Source: Bacteroidales bacterium UBA3844 (GTDB lineage: Bacteria; Bacteroidota; Bacteroidia; Bacteroidales; Paludibacteraceae). From it: a stretch of DNA of 9,186 nucleotides. The notes beneath the pieces are model-generated. The model had not been told where the DNA came from. It saw only the letters and a program-made list of their open reading frames with translations, and searched no databases. The stretch spans positions 124,661-133,846 of the forward strand of contig DGHQ01000004.1 in NCBI GenBank assembly GCA_002392915.1, given 5' to 3'. Positions within the stretch are counted from its first letter, which is position 1. Each line of letters begins with the position of its first letter. The position numbers were made by a program, and so were the translations under genes. This document shows, piece after piece, positions 1-6,815 of the stretch.

Positions 1-4
1 ACAA

Positions 5-49
5 ACCGGAGGCTATTATATATAAGCCGACCGTTTCCACGGTCGTGTG
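5..49 (+). repeat. 45-bp direct repeat, copy 1
   Basis: This stretch is identical over 45 bp to 108-152 (offset 103 bp). It begins ACCGGAGGC, runs through an AT-rich TATATATA core and ends in GTCGTGTG. It contains a short inverted repeat GACCG (29-33) / CGGTC (40-44). Unlike copy 2 it is followed by AAAATGG, so the longer hairpin seen in copy 2 cannot form here. It lies in non-coding DNA beyond the 3' end of the large activase gene. The window edge may hide further copies. Confidence 0.9.
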
Positions 50-81
50 AAAATGGCATTAACATCCTATTCCCTCAGGTA

Positions 82-107
82 ATGTGATTGTCTTGCGACA
101 ATTACAT
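82..107. other. 11-bp hairpin with TTGC loop between the two repeat copies
   Basis: ATGTGATTGTC (82-92) pairs with GACAATTACAT (97-107) around a TTGC tetraloop. Ten pairs are Watson-Crick and one is a G-T wobble. It abuts the start of repeat copy 2 directly. There is no T-tract after it, so it does not look like a terminator. It could be part of a larger folded repeat unit or a structured RNA. The function is unknown. Confidence 0.55.
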
Positions 108-152
108 ACCGGAGGCTATTATATATAAGCCGACCGTTTCCACGGTCGTGTG
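108..152 (+). repeat. 45-bp direct repeat, copy 2
   Basis: This is the exact second copy of 5-49. Here the repeat continues into GGAACGGTCGGTTTT, which completes a long hairpin (see the terminator at 130-167). The arrangement suggests a repeated unit of about 103 bp of which copy 1 has a different 3' end. It may be a REP-like intergenic element or a duplicated terminator region. Confidence 0.9.
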
Positions 153-167
153 GGAACGGTCGGTTTT
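130..167. terminator. Hairpin terminator after the activase gene
   Basis: CCGACCGTTTCC (130-141) pairs with GGGAACGGTCGG (152-163) as a 12-bp stem with one G-T wobble and a 10-nt loop, followed on the plus strand by TTTT. On the minus strand the stem is followed by CTTATATATA, a poorer U-tract. It lies 22 bp beyond the stop codon of the minus-strand gene at 186-4424, so it could end that transcript, or one arriving on the plus strand from outside the window, or both. GACCG can alternatively pair with CGGTC at 143-147, giving a competing short fold. Confidence 0.6.
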
Positions 168-185
168 AACCAATAGGCAATGTTT

Positions 186-3100
186 TTATTTCATATTGCT
201 GATAAACAACAACAATCTGTTCGCTATATTGGCCTCACTCACTCCTCCATCGAAATCGAGTGCTAACATATTAAGCTGTGGATAAAGAGTCTTCATCTTC
301 TTCTCTATTCCACGCGCACAGATGTGGTTGGCAATACATCCGAATGGCTGCAGACTCACCACATTGTTGCATCCTTGCTTCATATACTGGATTGTCTCCG
401 CTGGCAACAACCAGCCTTCTCCACTTTGCACCGTCAGACATAGGACTTCTTCCGCCCACTTGCTGATTGTTCGGATATCCGGCTCCGGCTCCCAATATCT
501 GAATTTCGACGCTGCTTTCTCGAAACTCTTGACACGGCTGTAAACCAACCTATAAATCAAATCCATTGTCCACGACGGTAATTTTGGATCAATGATCTTG
601 TTCTTTCTGTTGAACTCGATATTAACTAGGATTTTCAAGAAGAAGTTGTGGAACGTCGGTGGAAGCACCTCCACTCCATGTGCCATCAACCAGTCTGAAA
701 TATGTTTGTGTGAATATGGATTGAACTTCAAGAATATCTCTCCAGCTATACCTGCCTTTGGATATGTTTTGTCGTAAACTTCAATAGAATTGAAATCATC
801 AGCCGCCTGCTTAAGCAAACCGATAAGTTTCTTACTCTTTCTTATCTCAATAAGTGGTTTTGCCAATTCTAGATATTTGTCTCTCATCGCCTTTGCCTCT
901 CCCTTCTTCTTCTCACGCACCGCAATCGCATGATACATGATAGAAATCCAGTCGCCATATAGCAGTGAGTTAAGCACAATCGGACCTGCTGTCTTGTAAG
1001 GCAAGTTGAATCCTGGATATTCCTCCTCATTCGGAATACCTAGCGATATCACCGGAACCTGAGAGAATCCGGCGTCTACCAAAGCTCGCTTGATCAAAGC
1101 CGGATAGTTTGTGGCACGACACTGACCAAGCTGTGTGATAGTCACGGCTGTGTTGTTCAGATCATACTTGCCACTCTTCAACGCCTTGATAAAGTCGCCG
1201 ACCACCAATGTGGCTGGATAGCAAACCTCATTATTAGAGTATCTCAAACCTTCCTCGTTACTCTGTGCGTCGCCCATTGGCAATGCCACAAGATTATAAC
1301 CAATCGCCTTGAATGCCGACGGAAGTAATGGAGACATATATTCCGTGAAGAACGGTGCAAGAATAGTCTTCGTAGCCTTATCTCCCTTTGCGAAAATTCC
1401 CGTCTTCACAAATGGAGCTTTCTTTCTTTCCGAAACGCCACCCTTCGCCTCATACTCATATTTCAAACTGTCGATCAACGAGCGAACACGAAGTTTCAGT
1501 GAACCAATATTGTTCACGTCGTCAATCTTCAAAAGAGTCAATGATTTGCCATGACGGGATAGAATGCTTCTTATCTCATCTGTCAAGAAAGCGTCTGGTC
1601 CACAACCGAATGAAGTCATCTCTACAAAATGGACATCATTATCCTGCTCTGCAGCCCACTGAGCCGCATTCAAAATACGGTTGACATAACTCCACTGGCG
1701 AATATGGAAAGCCTCAGGCGTGTCACTCTTAAGCACCACAGCACCGCCACGTGCTATCTCCTCTGTGATGACCTCAACTCCAAGCTTGGCGATCATCTCT
1801 GAAATTCTATGCTGCACAAGCGGATCCGTATGATATGGACGGCCTGCAAGCAAAATCGTCATTCTCTTCTTCTTGCGTGCATTTTCAAGAGCGATCACAT
1901 TATTGCGACGCAATTCCTCACCCCACTTTGTCCAATCCTTCTCTGCTTGATCCACAACCTTCAATATATCATTCCTCTTGATGCCAAAAGTTGTGAAGTA
2001 GACAAGCATCTGCTCACGAAGCAGTTTAGAATTCTTGAACGCCACAATCGGTGAATCAATCGGAACCTTCACCGTGATCGCGGAATCTACCACGTCCGGA
2101 TAACCGATGATAATCGGACAGTTGAAACTGTTCTGCGCATTCTTATCCTCTGTACGCTCATGCACGACGCGAGGATAGAATATTCTGTCTACCTTGTCAG
2201 CCAACTCATAAATATGGCTATGGATAAGCTTGGCAGGGAAACAGATATTGTCACTCATTACCGAGTGTACACCCTTCTCATAATTAGTATATGTGGAAGT
2301 GGAGCTCAACACAACCTTGAATCCAAGGTTTGTGAACATTGAGTACCAGAATGGAAACTCCTCATACATATTCAAAGCACGAGGAATACCAATTGTAGGC
2401 AAATTACCCTTTCCTTCATTTTCAGGCAGGTCGAAAGTCAAGTGATACTTCATATCACTCATATTCACGCCCTTCTCCACAGCGTCTCCACCATTAGTGA
2501 AAATCTTCTCACACTTGTTGCCAGAATAGTATTTTGAACCATTCTTAAATGTGTACTGAGTGATACGGCAGTTGTTTTCACATCCCTTACACTGCAATGG
2601 ACGGATTTCAAACTCCGCCGCATTCATAAGAGTCTCAAGAGGACGTGGGTCACACGACTCTTTCTTACTCTGCTCAATAGCGTATAGAGCACATCCATAC
2701 GCACCCATAAGCTCGGGAATATTGTTTCGGCAAACTCTCTTGCCTGTAAGATTCTCAAATGCCTTTACTACAGCATCGTTACGCATCGTACCTCCCTGAA
2801 GCACGATATGCTTTCCTAACTCTTCGTAATTCTTGATTTTCAACACCTTGAACAGGCAGTTTTTCACAACTGAATATGCCAAACCTGCTGAAATATCACT
2901 TATCGAATAGCCCTCACGTAGCACCTGCTTCACCTTTGAGTTCATGAACACAGTGCATCGAGTTCCCAAATCACAAGGATGCTCACTCTTCGTAGCCTCA
3001 CGCACAAACTGTCCGATCTCACAACCAAGAGTCTGGGCAAACGTCTCTATAAACGATCCACAACCCGAACTACATGCCTCATTGATCTCCATACGTGTCA

Positions 3101-4424
3101 GGACACCACCGTCGACATAGATGGCCTTCATATCCTGACCACCGATATCCAAAATGAACGACACATTAGGACTGATACTCTTTGCAGCAACGTAGTGAGC
3201 CATAGTCTCAATCATACCATAATTGAGAGAGAATGCTGCCTTTATCAAATCCTCGCCATAACCAGTGGAGCATCCGCCAGCGATATTCAATTTCACACCA
3301 GCAGCGTCAGCCTGTGTCTTCAACTCTCCCAATCCTTTGGCAACAGCCTGCACCGGATTTCCTCCGTTGTGCGCATAATAGCGGTAGAGAATCTCACCAT
3401 CGACATTTGTTAAAACAATCTTTGTCGTTGTTGAACCAGAGTCGATACCAAGATAGCACTTGTCATCAACGTCTGCCAAAGATTTGAATTTGATATCATC
3501 TTTGCTCTTATCCTTGAGCCAAGACTGATAATCATCCTCTCCCTTGAAGACGGGAGGCATCGAAACAGAGTAGATACTCTCTTTTCTGATTGCTTTTGCC
3601 TCTTGCGAATCAAGAATCTGAGTGAGAAATTCGACGGTATAACGCTTGTCTCCAGCATCTGCTATTGCCGTACCCCAAGCAGGGATAAAGTTAGCAAGTT
3701 CAGGAGAAATAATGTCTTTATTTATATCAAGATGGAAATAGTCAGCCAGAGCTTTACGAAGAGCTGGGATGAAAGTCAGTGGACCTCCACAAAGCAACAC
3801 CTTTGGAAGCACCTCACAACCATGGCTCAACGCGCTGGCCGTCTGCACTGCGACCGCACGGAAAATACTTGCAGAAATATCCTCTTTTGTGGCATTTCTT
3901 GCAATAAGGTTTTGTATATCTGTTTTTGAGAACACACCACAACGTGACGCAATAGGATAAATTCCCTTGGCGTTTTCAGCCAAACCATTAAGCTCGGTCA
4001 CGTCGACACCAAGACACAAAGCCATTTGATCGATAAACGCACCTGTACCGCCGGCACAGTTACCATTCATACGAAGACTATCAACCTTACCGTCTTTCAA
4101 ATATACGATTTTTGCATCCTCGCCACCTATATCTATAAGAGTACGCACATCAGGATGCATCTTCTTGGTGTATTCTGTTGCGCCCACAACTTCCTGCACA
4201 AAGTTGAAGCCGCATCTCTCAGCAAGTCCAAGCCCCACGCTACCGGTAACGGAAAATGAGAATTCAGAATCAAGAAGTTTTTCTTTCAATTCCACCAATA
4301 TATCCTTTATCACTGCACCAGGATTAGCCTGATGTCTGCGGTAGGAAGAATATATAACTTTATCCTCATCCAGCACTACTATTTTAGCTGTGGTTGAACC
4401 CACATCAAGTCCTATTCTGTACAT
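186..4424 (-). CDS. Fused 2-hydroxyacyl-CoA dehydratase activase (BadF/BcrA ATPase x2 + DUF2229/HgdB-like)
   Basis: This 1412-residue cytoplasmic protein belongs to the acyl-CoA dehydratase activase family. Known members couple ATP hydrolysis to one-electron transfer from a bridging [4Fe-4S] cluster. ATPase domain 1 (about 3-255) has phosphate motif GLDVGSTTAK, DIGGEDAK, NCAGGTGAF with Cys123, and SRCGVF with Cys162. ATPase domain 2 (about 324-582) repeats these as GIDSGSTTTK, DIGGQDMK, EACSSGCG with Cys451, and TRCTVF with Cys490. Both halves therefore keep the two cysteines that ligate the cluster in this family. A cysteine-rich linker follows (C612, C615, C619, C638), then DUF2229-like sequence from TIGIPRALNMYEE (677 on) and HgdB-like stretches (ILLAGRPYHTDP 857 on, SFGCGPDAFLTDE 938 on, and about 1021-1130). 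The start follows an A-rich AAAAAAGAA leader. It stands alone as a gene, with no dehydratase subunit or CoA-transferase beside it, so the substrate is unknown. The family call is secure; the reaction is not. Confidence 0.93.
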   Translation of the reverse strand: MYRIGLDVGSTTAKIVVLDEDKVIYSSYRRHQANPGAVIKDILVELKEKLLDSEFSFSVTGSVGLGLAERCGFNFVQEVVGATEYTKKMHPDVRTLIDIGGEDAKIVYLKDGKVDSLRMNGNCAGGTGAFIDQMALCLGVDVTELNGLAENAKGIYPIASRCGVFSKTDIQNLIARNATKEDISASIFRAVAVQTASALSHGCEVLPKVLLCGGPLTFIPALRKALADYFHLDINKDIISPELANFIPAWGTAIADAGDKRYTVEFLTQILDSQEAKAIRKESIYSVSMPPVFKGEDDYQSWLKDKSKDDIKFKSLADVDDKCYLGIDSGSTTTKIVLTNVDGEILYRYYAHNGGNPVQAVAKGLGELKTQADAAGVKLNIAGGCSTGYGEDLIKAAFSLNYGMIETMAHYVAAKSISPNVSFILDIGGQDMKAIYVDGGVLTRMEINEACSSGCGSFIETFAQTLGCEIGQFVREATKSEHPCDLGTRCTVFMNSKVKQVLREGYSISDISAGLAYSVVKNCLFKVLKIKNYEELGKHIVLQGGTMRNDAVVKAFENLTGKRVCRNNIPELMGAYGCALYAIEQSKKESCDPRPLETLMNAAEFEIRPLQCKGCENNCRITQYTFKNGSKYYSGNKCEKIFTNGGDAVEKGVNMSDMKYHLTFDLPENEGKGNLPTIGIPRALNMYEEFPFWYSMFTNLGFKVVLSSTSTYTNYEKGVHSVMSDNICFPAKLIHSHIYELADKVDRIFYPRVVHERTEDKNAQNSFNCPIIIGYPDVVDSAITVKVPIDSPIVAFKNSKLLREQMLVYFTTFGIKRNDILKVVDQAEKDWTKWGEELRRNNVIALENARKKKRMTILLAGRPYHTDPLVQHRISEMIAKLGVEVITEEIARGGAVVLKSDTPEAFHIRQWSYVNRILNAAQWAAEQDNDVHFVEMTSFGCGPDAFLTDEIRSILSRHGKSLTLLKIDDVNNIGSLKLRVRSLIDSLKYEYEAKGGVSERKKAPFVKTGIFAKGDKATKTILAPFFTEYMSPLLPSAFKAIGYNLVALPMGDAQSNEEGLRYSNNEVCYPATLVVGDFIKALKSGKYDLNNTAVTITQLGQCRATNYPALIKRALVDAGFSQVPVISLGIPNEEEYPGFNLPYKTAGPIVLNSLLYGDWISIMYHAIAVREKKKGEAKAMRDKYLELAKPLIEIRKSKKLIGLLKQAADDFNSIEVYDKTYPKAGIAGEIFLKFNPYSHKHISDWLMAHGVEVLPPTFHNFFLKILVNIEFNRKNKIIDPKLPSWTMDLIYRLVYSRVKSFEKAASKFRYWEPEPDIRTISKWAEEVLCLTVQSGEGWLLPAETIQYMKQGCNNVVSLQPFGCIANHICARGIEKKMKTLYPQLNMLALDFDGGVSEANIANRLLLFISNMK

Positions 4425-4454
4425 TTCTTTTTTCTACGTTCTACAATATCTCCG

Positions 4455-4462
4455 CAAATATA
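4455..4462 (-). promoter_or_regulatory. Probable -7 box of the activase gene
   Basis: The minus strand reads TATATTTG, an exact match to the Bacteroidetes -7 consensus TAnnTTTG, followed by CGG. The box ends 31 nt before the ATG, implying a leader of about 25 nt. I could not find a TTTG -33 element at the usual 19-21 nt spacing, so only the -7 half is supported. Confidence 0.5.
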
Positions 4463-4697
4463 TCTTTTTTTCGTCAATCATTGATGTTTTTTTCTCTTTA
4501 ATTGTTCAAAAAGTAAACATACACATCTTAAGTCAATTAAAATTTTATATAAAACAGCAAATCATTTTTTAGCTCAAATTAGTTAAACTTTTTATATCAT
4601 TTTTATATTTAATTCGACATATTTTAGAATAAAAAAGCAATAATTTATGTTTTTTAATAGATTTTTATACATTTAAACATACATTTTTATATAAAAA

Positions 4698-4729
4698 TTT
4701 GTTTATAATAAAAAAATGAACTTATTTTG
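4698..4729 (+). promoter_or_regulatory. Candidate promoter of the DUF6261-like gene
   Basis: TTTG (4698-4701), a 20-nt spacer and TTATTTTG (4722-4729) fit the Bacteroidetes layout TTTG-N19-21-TAnnTTTG with one mismatch in the -7 box (T for A at its second position). Transcription would start near 4735 and give a leader of about 135 nt containing the left arm of the inverted repeat. A second near match, AAGGTTTG (4818-4825), has no -33 partner. In such AT-rich DNA a chance match is quite possible. Confidence 0.3.
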
Positions 4730-4763
4730 TAGACATAAACAAGAGCTTATAGAATATGATTTA

Positions 4764-4912
4764 CATTTGTCGGGTGTAGACTTCGTCATTAGTTGTATCA
4801 CTTATCACTTATCACGTAAGGTTTGGACTGTTTATGTTGCATTGTGTGCAAGAAATATATGTCTATAAGATGAACCTTTTTAAAATTTCTAGGGTCTACA
4901 CCCTGACAAATG
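4764..4912. repeat. Inverted repeat (18/19 nt arms) spanning the start of the DUF6261-like gene
   Basis: The left arm CATTTGTCGGGTGTAGAC (4764-4781) is the reverse complement of the right arm GTCTACACCCTGACAAATG (4894-4912) except for one extra T in the right arm. The arms enclose 112 bp that include the start codon at 4870. The right arm encodes codons 9 to 15 of the gene (VYTLTN). It could be a site-specific inversion element, the ends of a small mobile element, a long-range RNA hairpin, or a relic of a second, opposite gene copy. No recombinase gene is in the window. Confidence 0.7.
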
Positions 4913-5535
4913 ATAAACACTTCCAAACCATCAGCGAAGTGGCCTCTACAATGGAGAGTTCTCCATTGAGGGAAGATTTATCTTTTTACATATCAAAGCT
5001 TAAAGATTCGCTTTCCAAGGAACAAATTCTCAGTGGCGACGGCAGGTCCGCCCCATTCACATCTGAATTAAGGAAAAACTACCGTTCGTTGAATCTGCTG
5101 TCGACGGTAGTGAAGAAATCAATTATGGTGGCAGCTCTGTCTGACGACTCTAACATCCGTGAGCAGGCAGAATCTCTGCAACGTATTTATATAGAGAGCA
5201 ACGTCGCTCAAAATCTGAAACTGGAGATTGCGATCGCACGTTACACTTTTCTTTGCAACAGCATCAATGAAAAATTCTCCACAGACATTCAATCTGCAGT
5301 GGGTATAGGAGAAACAATAAAAAAAATGGATCAGCTATGTGTTGAGTGTAACAAAATGTTGGAGGAAAGGAAGAAAAACAAAGGAGAAAGAAAAGGAAAG
5401 GCTCTCGACATTGCCCGTCGAGAGACAGACGATATTCTTGCACTTATAGATTGCAAGCTACAGGTGATGATGGCAGAAATGCCGTCAAAAGAATTGGATT
5501 TACTGGTAGAAAATATTCAGAAGAACGTGAAATAG
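4870..5535 (+). CDS. DUF6261-like hypothetical protein
   Basis: This is a 221-residue, mostly helical and charged protein with no signal peptide or membrane segment, so probably cytoplasmic. The N-terminal RVYTLTNDKHFQT, the central helices around RKNYRSLNLLSTVVKK (69-83), the mid-protein VGIGETIKKMDQL and the C-terminal helix with IARRETDD (181-188) resemble the Bacteroidales-specific DUF6261 family as I remember it. A lysine-rich stretch (about 163-178) interrupts the last helices. No catalytic motif is visible and no function is known. I chose the ATG at 4870 because it places the conserved N-terminal segment a few residues from the start. An in-frame ATG at 4834 would add 12 residues (MLHCVQEIYVYK) that look unrelated. 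It is transcribed toward the minus-strand redox operon, and no clear terminator separates them: only a weak AT-only stem at 5575-5582 / 5599-5606. The protein looks real; the family assignment is tentative. Confidence 0.75.
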   Translation: MNLFKISRVYTLTNDKHFQTISEVASTMESSPLREDLSFYISKLKDSLSKEQILSGDGRSAPFTSELRKNYRSLNLLSTVVKKSIMVAALSDDSNIREQAESLQRIYIESNVAQNLKLEIAIARYTFLCNSINEKFSTDIQSAVGIGETIKKMDQLCVECNKMLEERKKNKGERKGKALDIARRETDDILALIDCKLQVMMAEMPSKELDLLVENIQKNVK

Positions 5536-5698
5536 ACTAATACTTTTTCGCAATATATGTTGTTGATATAAATCAAAAATATTGTGTCATAATCAGCTAT
5601 ATTTTTATCACTCGGTTGTATATCTTTTTGATTTCCAGAAGATAGACATGACACACATAAAAAGGATGACAAAACAAATATGATACTATAGTTTTCAT
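5517..5698 (-). pseudogene. Possible frameshifted small lipoprotein at the operon's end
   Basis: An ATG at 5698 lies 21 nt after the stop of the small DUF1573 gene, typical operon spacing. Its own frame gives only 33 residues (to 5597), starting MKTIVSYLF. After the TTTGTTTTG run (around 5670-5678) another frame stays open for 51 codons to a TGA at 5517-5519 and begins LSSFLCVSCLSSGNQKD, which reads like the h-region, cysteine and S/N/D-rich tail of a lipoprotein. Joining the two frames would give a short lipoprotein signal ending in VSC. The last codons overlap the 3' end of the convergent gene ending at 5535. This could be a frameshifted or truncated gene, or chance in AT-rich DNA. I do not recognise the family. 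Confidence 0.3.
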
Positions 5699-5719
5699 GA
5701 TCTGATTGTTAAGAATTCA

Positions 5720-6112
5720 CTAATCCTCTAATAGTCTTGGGATACCCGTAAAATGCACATCTGCTTTGACTCTAAATGGGACTCTTCTATTCTGTGCATT
5801 ACTATAAATGATCAATTTTTTGCTTACCCTACCACTGACATCAGGTTCAAAATCAATCTGTATAGTGTCAGACGCTCCTGGCTCTATTGGTCTTATCCAC
5901 CAACCAGCCTCAACACAATGACATGTTGATGACACCTGGTTGATCACCAATGGTTCGTCACCAACATTCTTAACAAGCAATACCTTCCTATGCACTGTTT
6001 CATCAAGTCTAACCGCCCCAAAATCAACAATCTCTTCCGACAACTCCAAGACAGGTTTTGCCGATGAAATCAATGAAGAAAGCGACATTAAGAAAAGCAG
6101 ACTAATGCGCAT
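5720..6112 (-). CDS. Small secreted DUF1573 protein
   Basis: This is a 130-residue protein with an N-terminal signal peptide (hydrophobic LLFLMSLSSLI, likely cleavage after about residue 18). A single DUF1573 (ASH-like beta-sandwich) domain follows: VDFGAVRLDETV, VKNVGDEPLVINQV, PIEPGASDTIQI and a KKLIIYSNA strand near the end. The family's usual CGC motif is replaced by CHC (Cys64, Cys66). DUF1573 proteins are common in Bacteroidetes, are exported, and have no established biochemical function. The gene overlaps the end of the upstream membrane-protein gene by 11 bp (6102-6112), so the two are probably translationally coupled. The overlap and the cysteine pair suggest a partner or substrate in the same envelope redox pathway; that is inference. 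Confidence 0.85.
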   Translation of the reverse strand: MRISLLFLMSLSSLISSAKPVLELSEEIVDFGAVRLDETVHRKVLLVKNVGDEPLVINQVSSTCHCVEAGWWIRPIEPGASDTIQIDFEPDVSGRVSKKLIIYSNAQNRRVPFRVKADVHFTGIPRLLED

Positions 6113-6815
6113 GATGGAATATAAACTCAGTAATAAAACAGATTCCAGCTATAATAAACATTGCACCGACGAACTTGCGAACCATTGCGTTGGCACTGAA
6201 AAATTTCGTCTGCATAGACACCACCCGCTCCATTCCATACGCATAAATTGCAACAACTACTAGCAACGGAATAGCGGCCCCTATCGCAAAAAAGAGCGGA
6301 ACCATGACCGAGTGACTCTCTGCAATTGTCAGAGGAACCATCATACCGAAATATAACACTGCACCGTCGGGACAAAAAGCCAAAGCTAACAGCATTCCAA
6401 CCAAAAGAGTTTGGACAACCGTTTTCTTGTTTTCTCCCTTGAACATACGGACAATCAAGTCTTCCAAACCATGCATATGGACAATGTCGAGCATCAACAC
6501 TCCGACAACAATAAAAAGCAGTCCAATTATTTTGACATAAGTATCCGCATATTGATCGCTTATCTCCATCGCTCCTGCAAATTGAGACAAAAAGATTGCC
6601 AAAACCACATACGACAACGACTTGCCAAGCACAAGAATCGCTCCCTGATAAAGAGTCGACTTCTTTGAGTCACAACCGACAGACACGAAAGACAACGCAG
6701 CCAAGTTAGCTGCGATAGTACAAGGACTTATCGCCACAAGTACACCAAGCAATAATGCCGTCAATAACGGCATATCTTGAAATCTGCCCTGAAGAGCATA
6801 AATAAAATCACTCAT
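6102..6815 (-). CDS. CcdA/ArsG-type six-helix membrane protein (DsbD transmembrane-like)
   Basis: This is a 237-residue integral membrane protein with about six helices (roughly 15-36, 55-79, 92-111, 134-161, 168-192, 214-234). It has the two-half layout of the CcdA/DsbD transmembrane family: AISPCTIAAN in the first helix (Cys32) and ALAFCPDGAVLYFG in the fourth (Cys148). In CcdA such a cysteine pair takes electrons from cytoplasmic thioredoxin and delivers them across the membrane. The sequence also resembles the Bacteroidetes branch often annotated as ArsG-family permeases, so transport of another substrate cannot be excluded. No arsenic genes are nearby. The neighbours are an upstream thioredoxin lipoprotein (8-bp overlap, 6808-6815) and a downstream DUF1573 protein (11-bp overlap), which favours the thiol-redox role. 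A histidine-rich end (FHHAH) is present. Confidence 0.85.
   Translation of the reverse strand: MSDFIYALQGRFQDMPLLTALLLGVLVAISPCTIAANLAALSFVSVGCDSKKSTLYQGAILVLGKSLSYVVLAIFLSQFAGAMEISDQYADTYVKIIGLLFIVVGVLMLDIVHMHGLEDLIVRMFKGENKKTVVQTLLVGMLLALAFCPDGAVLYFGMMVPLTIAESHSVMVPLFFAIGAAIPLLVVVAIYAYGMERVVSMQTKFFSANAMVRKFVGAMFIIAGICFITEFIFHHAH

Larger units (their letters stand above)
4425..4869. other. Divergent, very AT-rich intergenic region
   Basis: This region separates the minus-strand activase gene from the plus-strand DUF6261-like gene. Bases about 4460-4730 are extremely AT-rich with many poly-T and poly-A runs and no convincing gene. The right part contains one arm of an inverted repeat (4764-4781) and 2.7 copies of the 7-mer ATCACTT (4797-4815). 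A 50-codon open frame (4716-4868) ends one base before the ATG at 4870, but nothing in its composition or similarity marks it as coding. Candidate promoters for both flanking genes are listed separately. Confidence 0.7.

Noticed and set aside
2979..3413. 144-codon plus-strand open frame
   Set aside because: It lies wholly opposite the second ATPase domain of the activase gene, whose motifs are unmistakable, and its translation has no recognisable domain.
4797..4815. ATCACTT tandem repeat as a CRISPR or phase-variation tract
   Set aside because: Only 2.7 copies of a 7-mer with no spacers; too short to support either reading on its own.
4834..4869. Upstream in-frame ATG for the DUF6261-like gene
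   Set aside because: The additional 12 residues do not resemble the start of the family, and the ATG at 4870 places the conserved segment at the expected distance. It is not fully excluded.
5575..5606. AAAAATAT / ATATTTTT stem as terminator of the DUF6261-like gene
   Set aside because: The stem is purely A-T with a 16-nt loop and would be very weak; such pairings are expected by chance in this AT-rich gap.
6102..6815. Arsenic-resistance efflux function
   Set aside because: Sequence resemblance to ArsG-type proteins exists, but no ars genes are nearby, while the thioredoxin lipoprotein overlaps it; redox transfer is the better reading though not proven.
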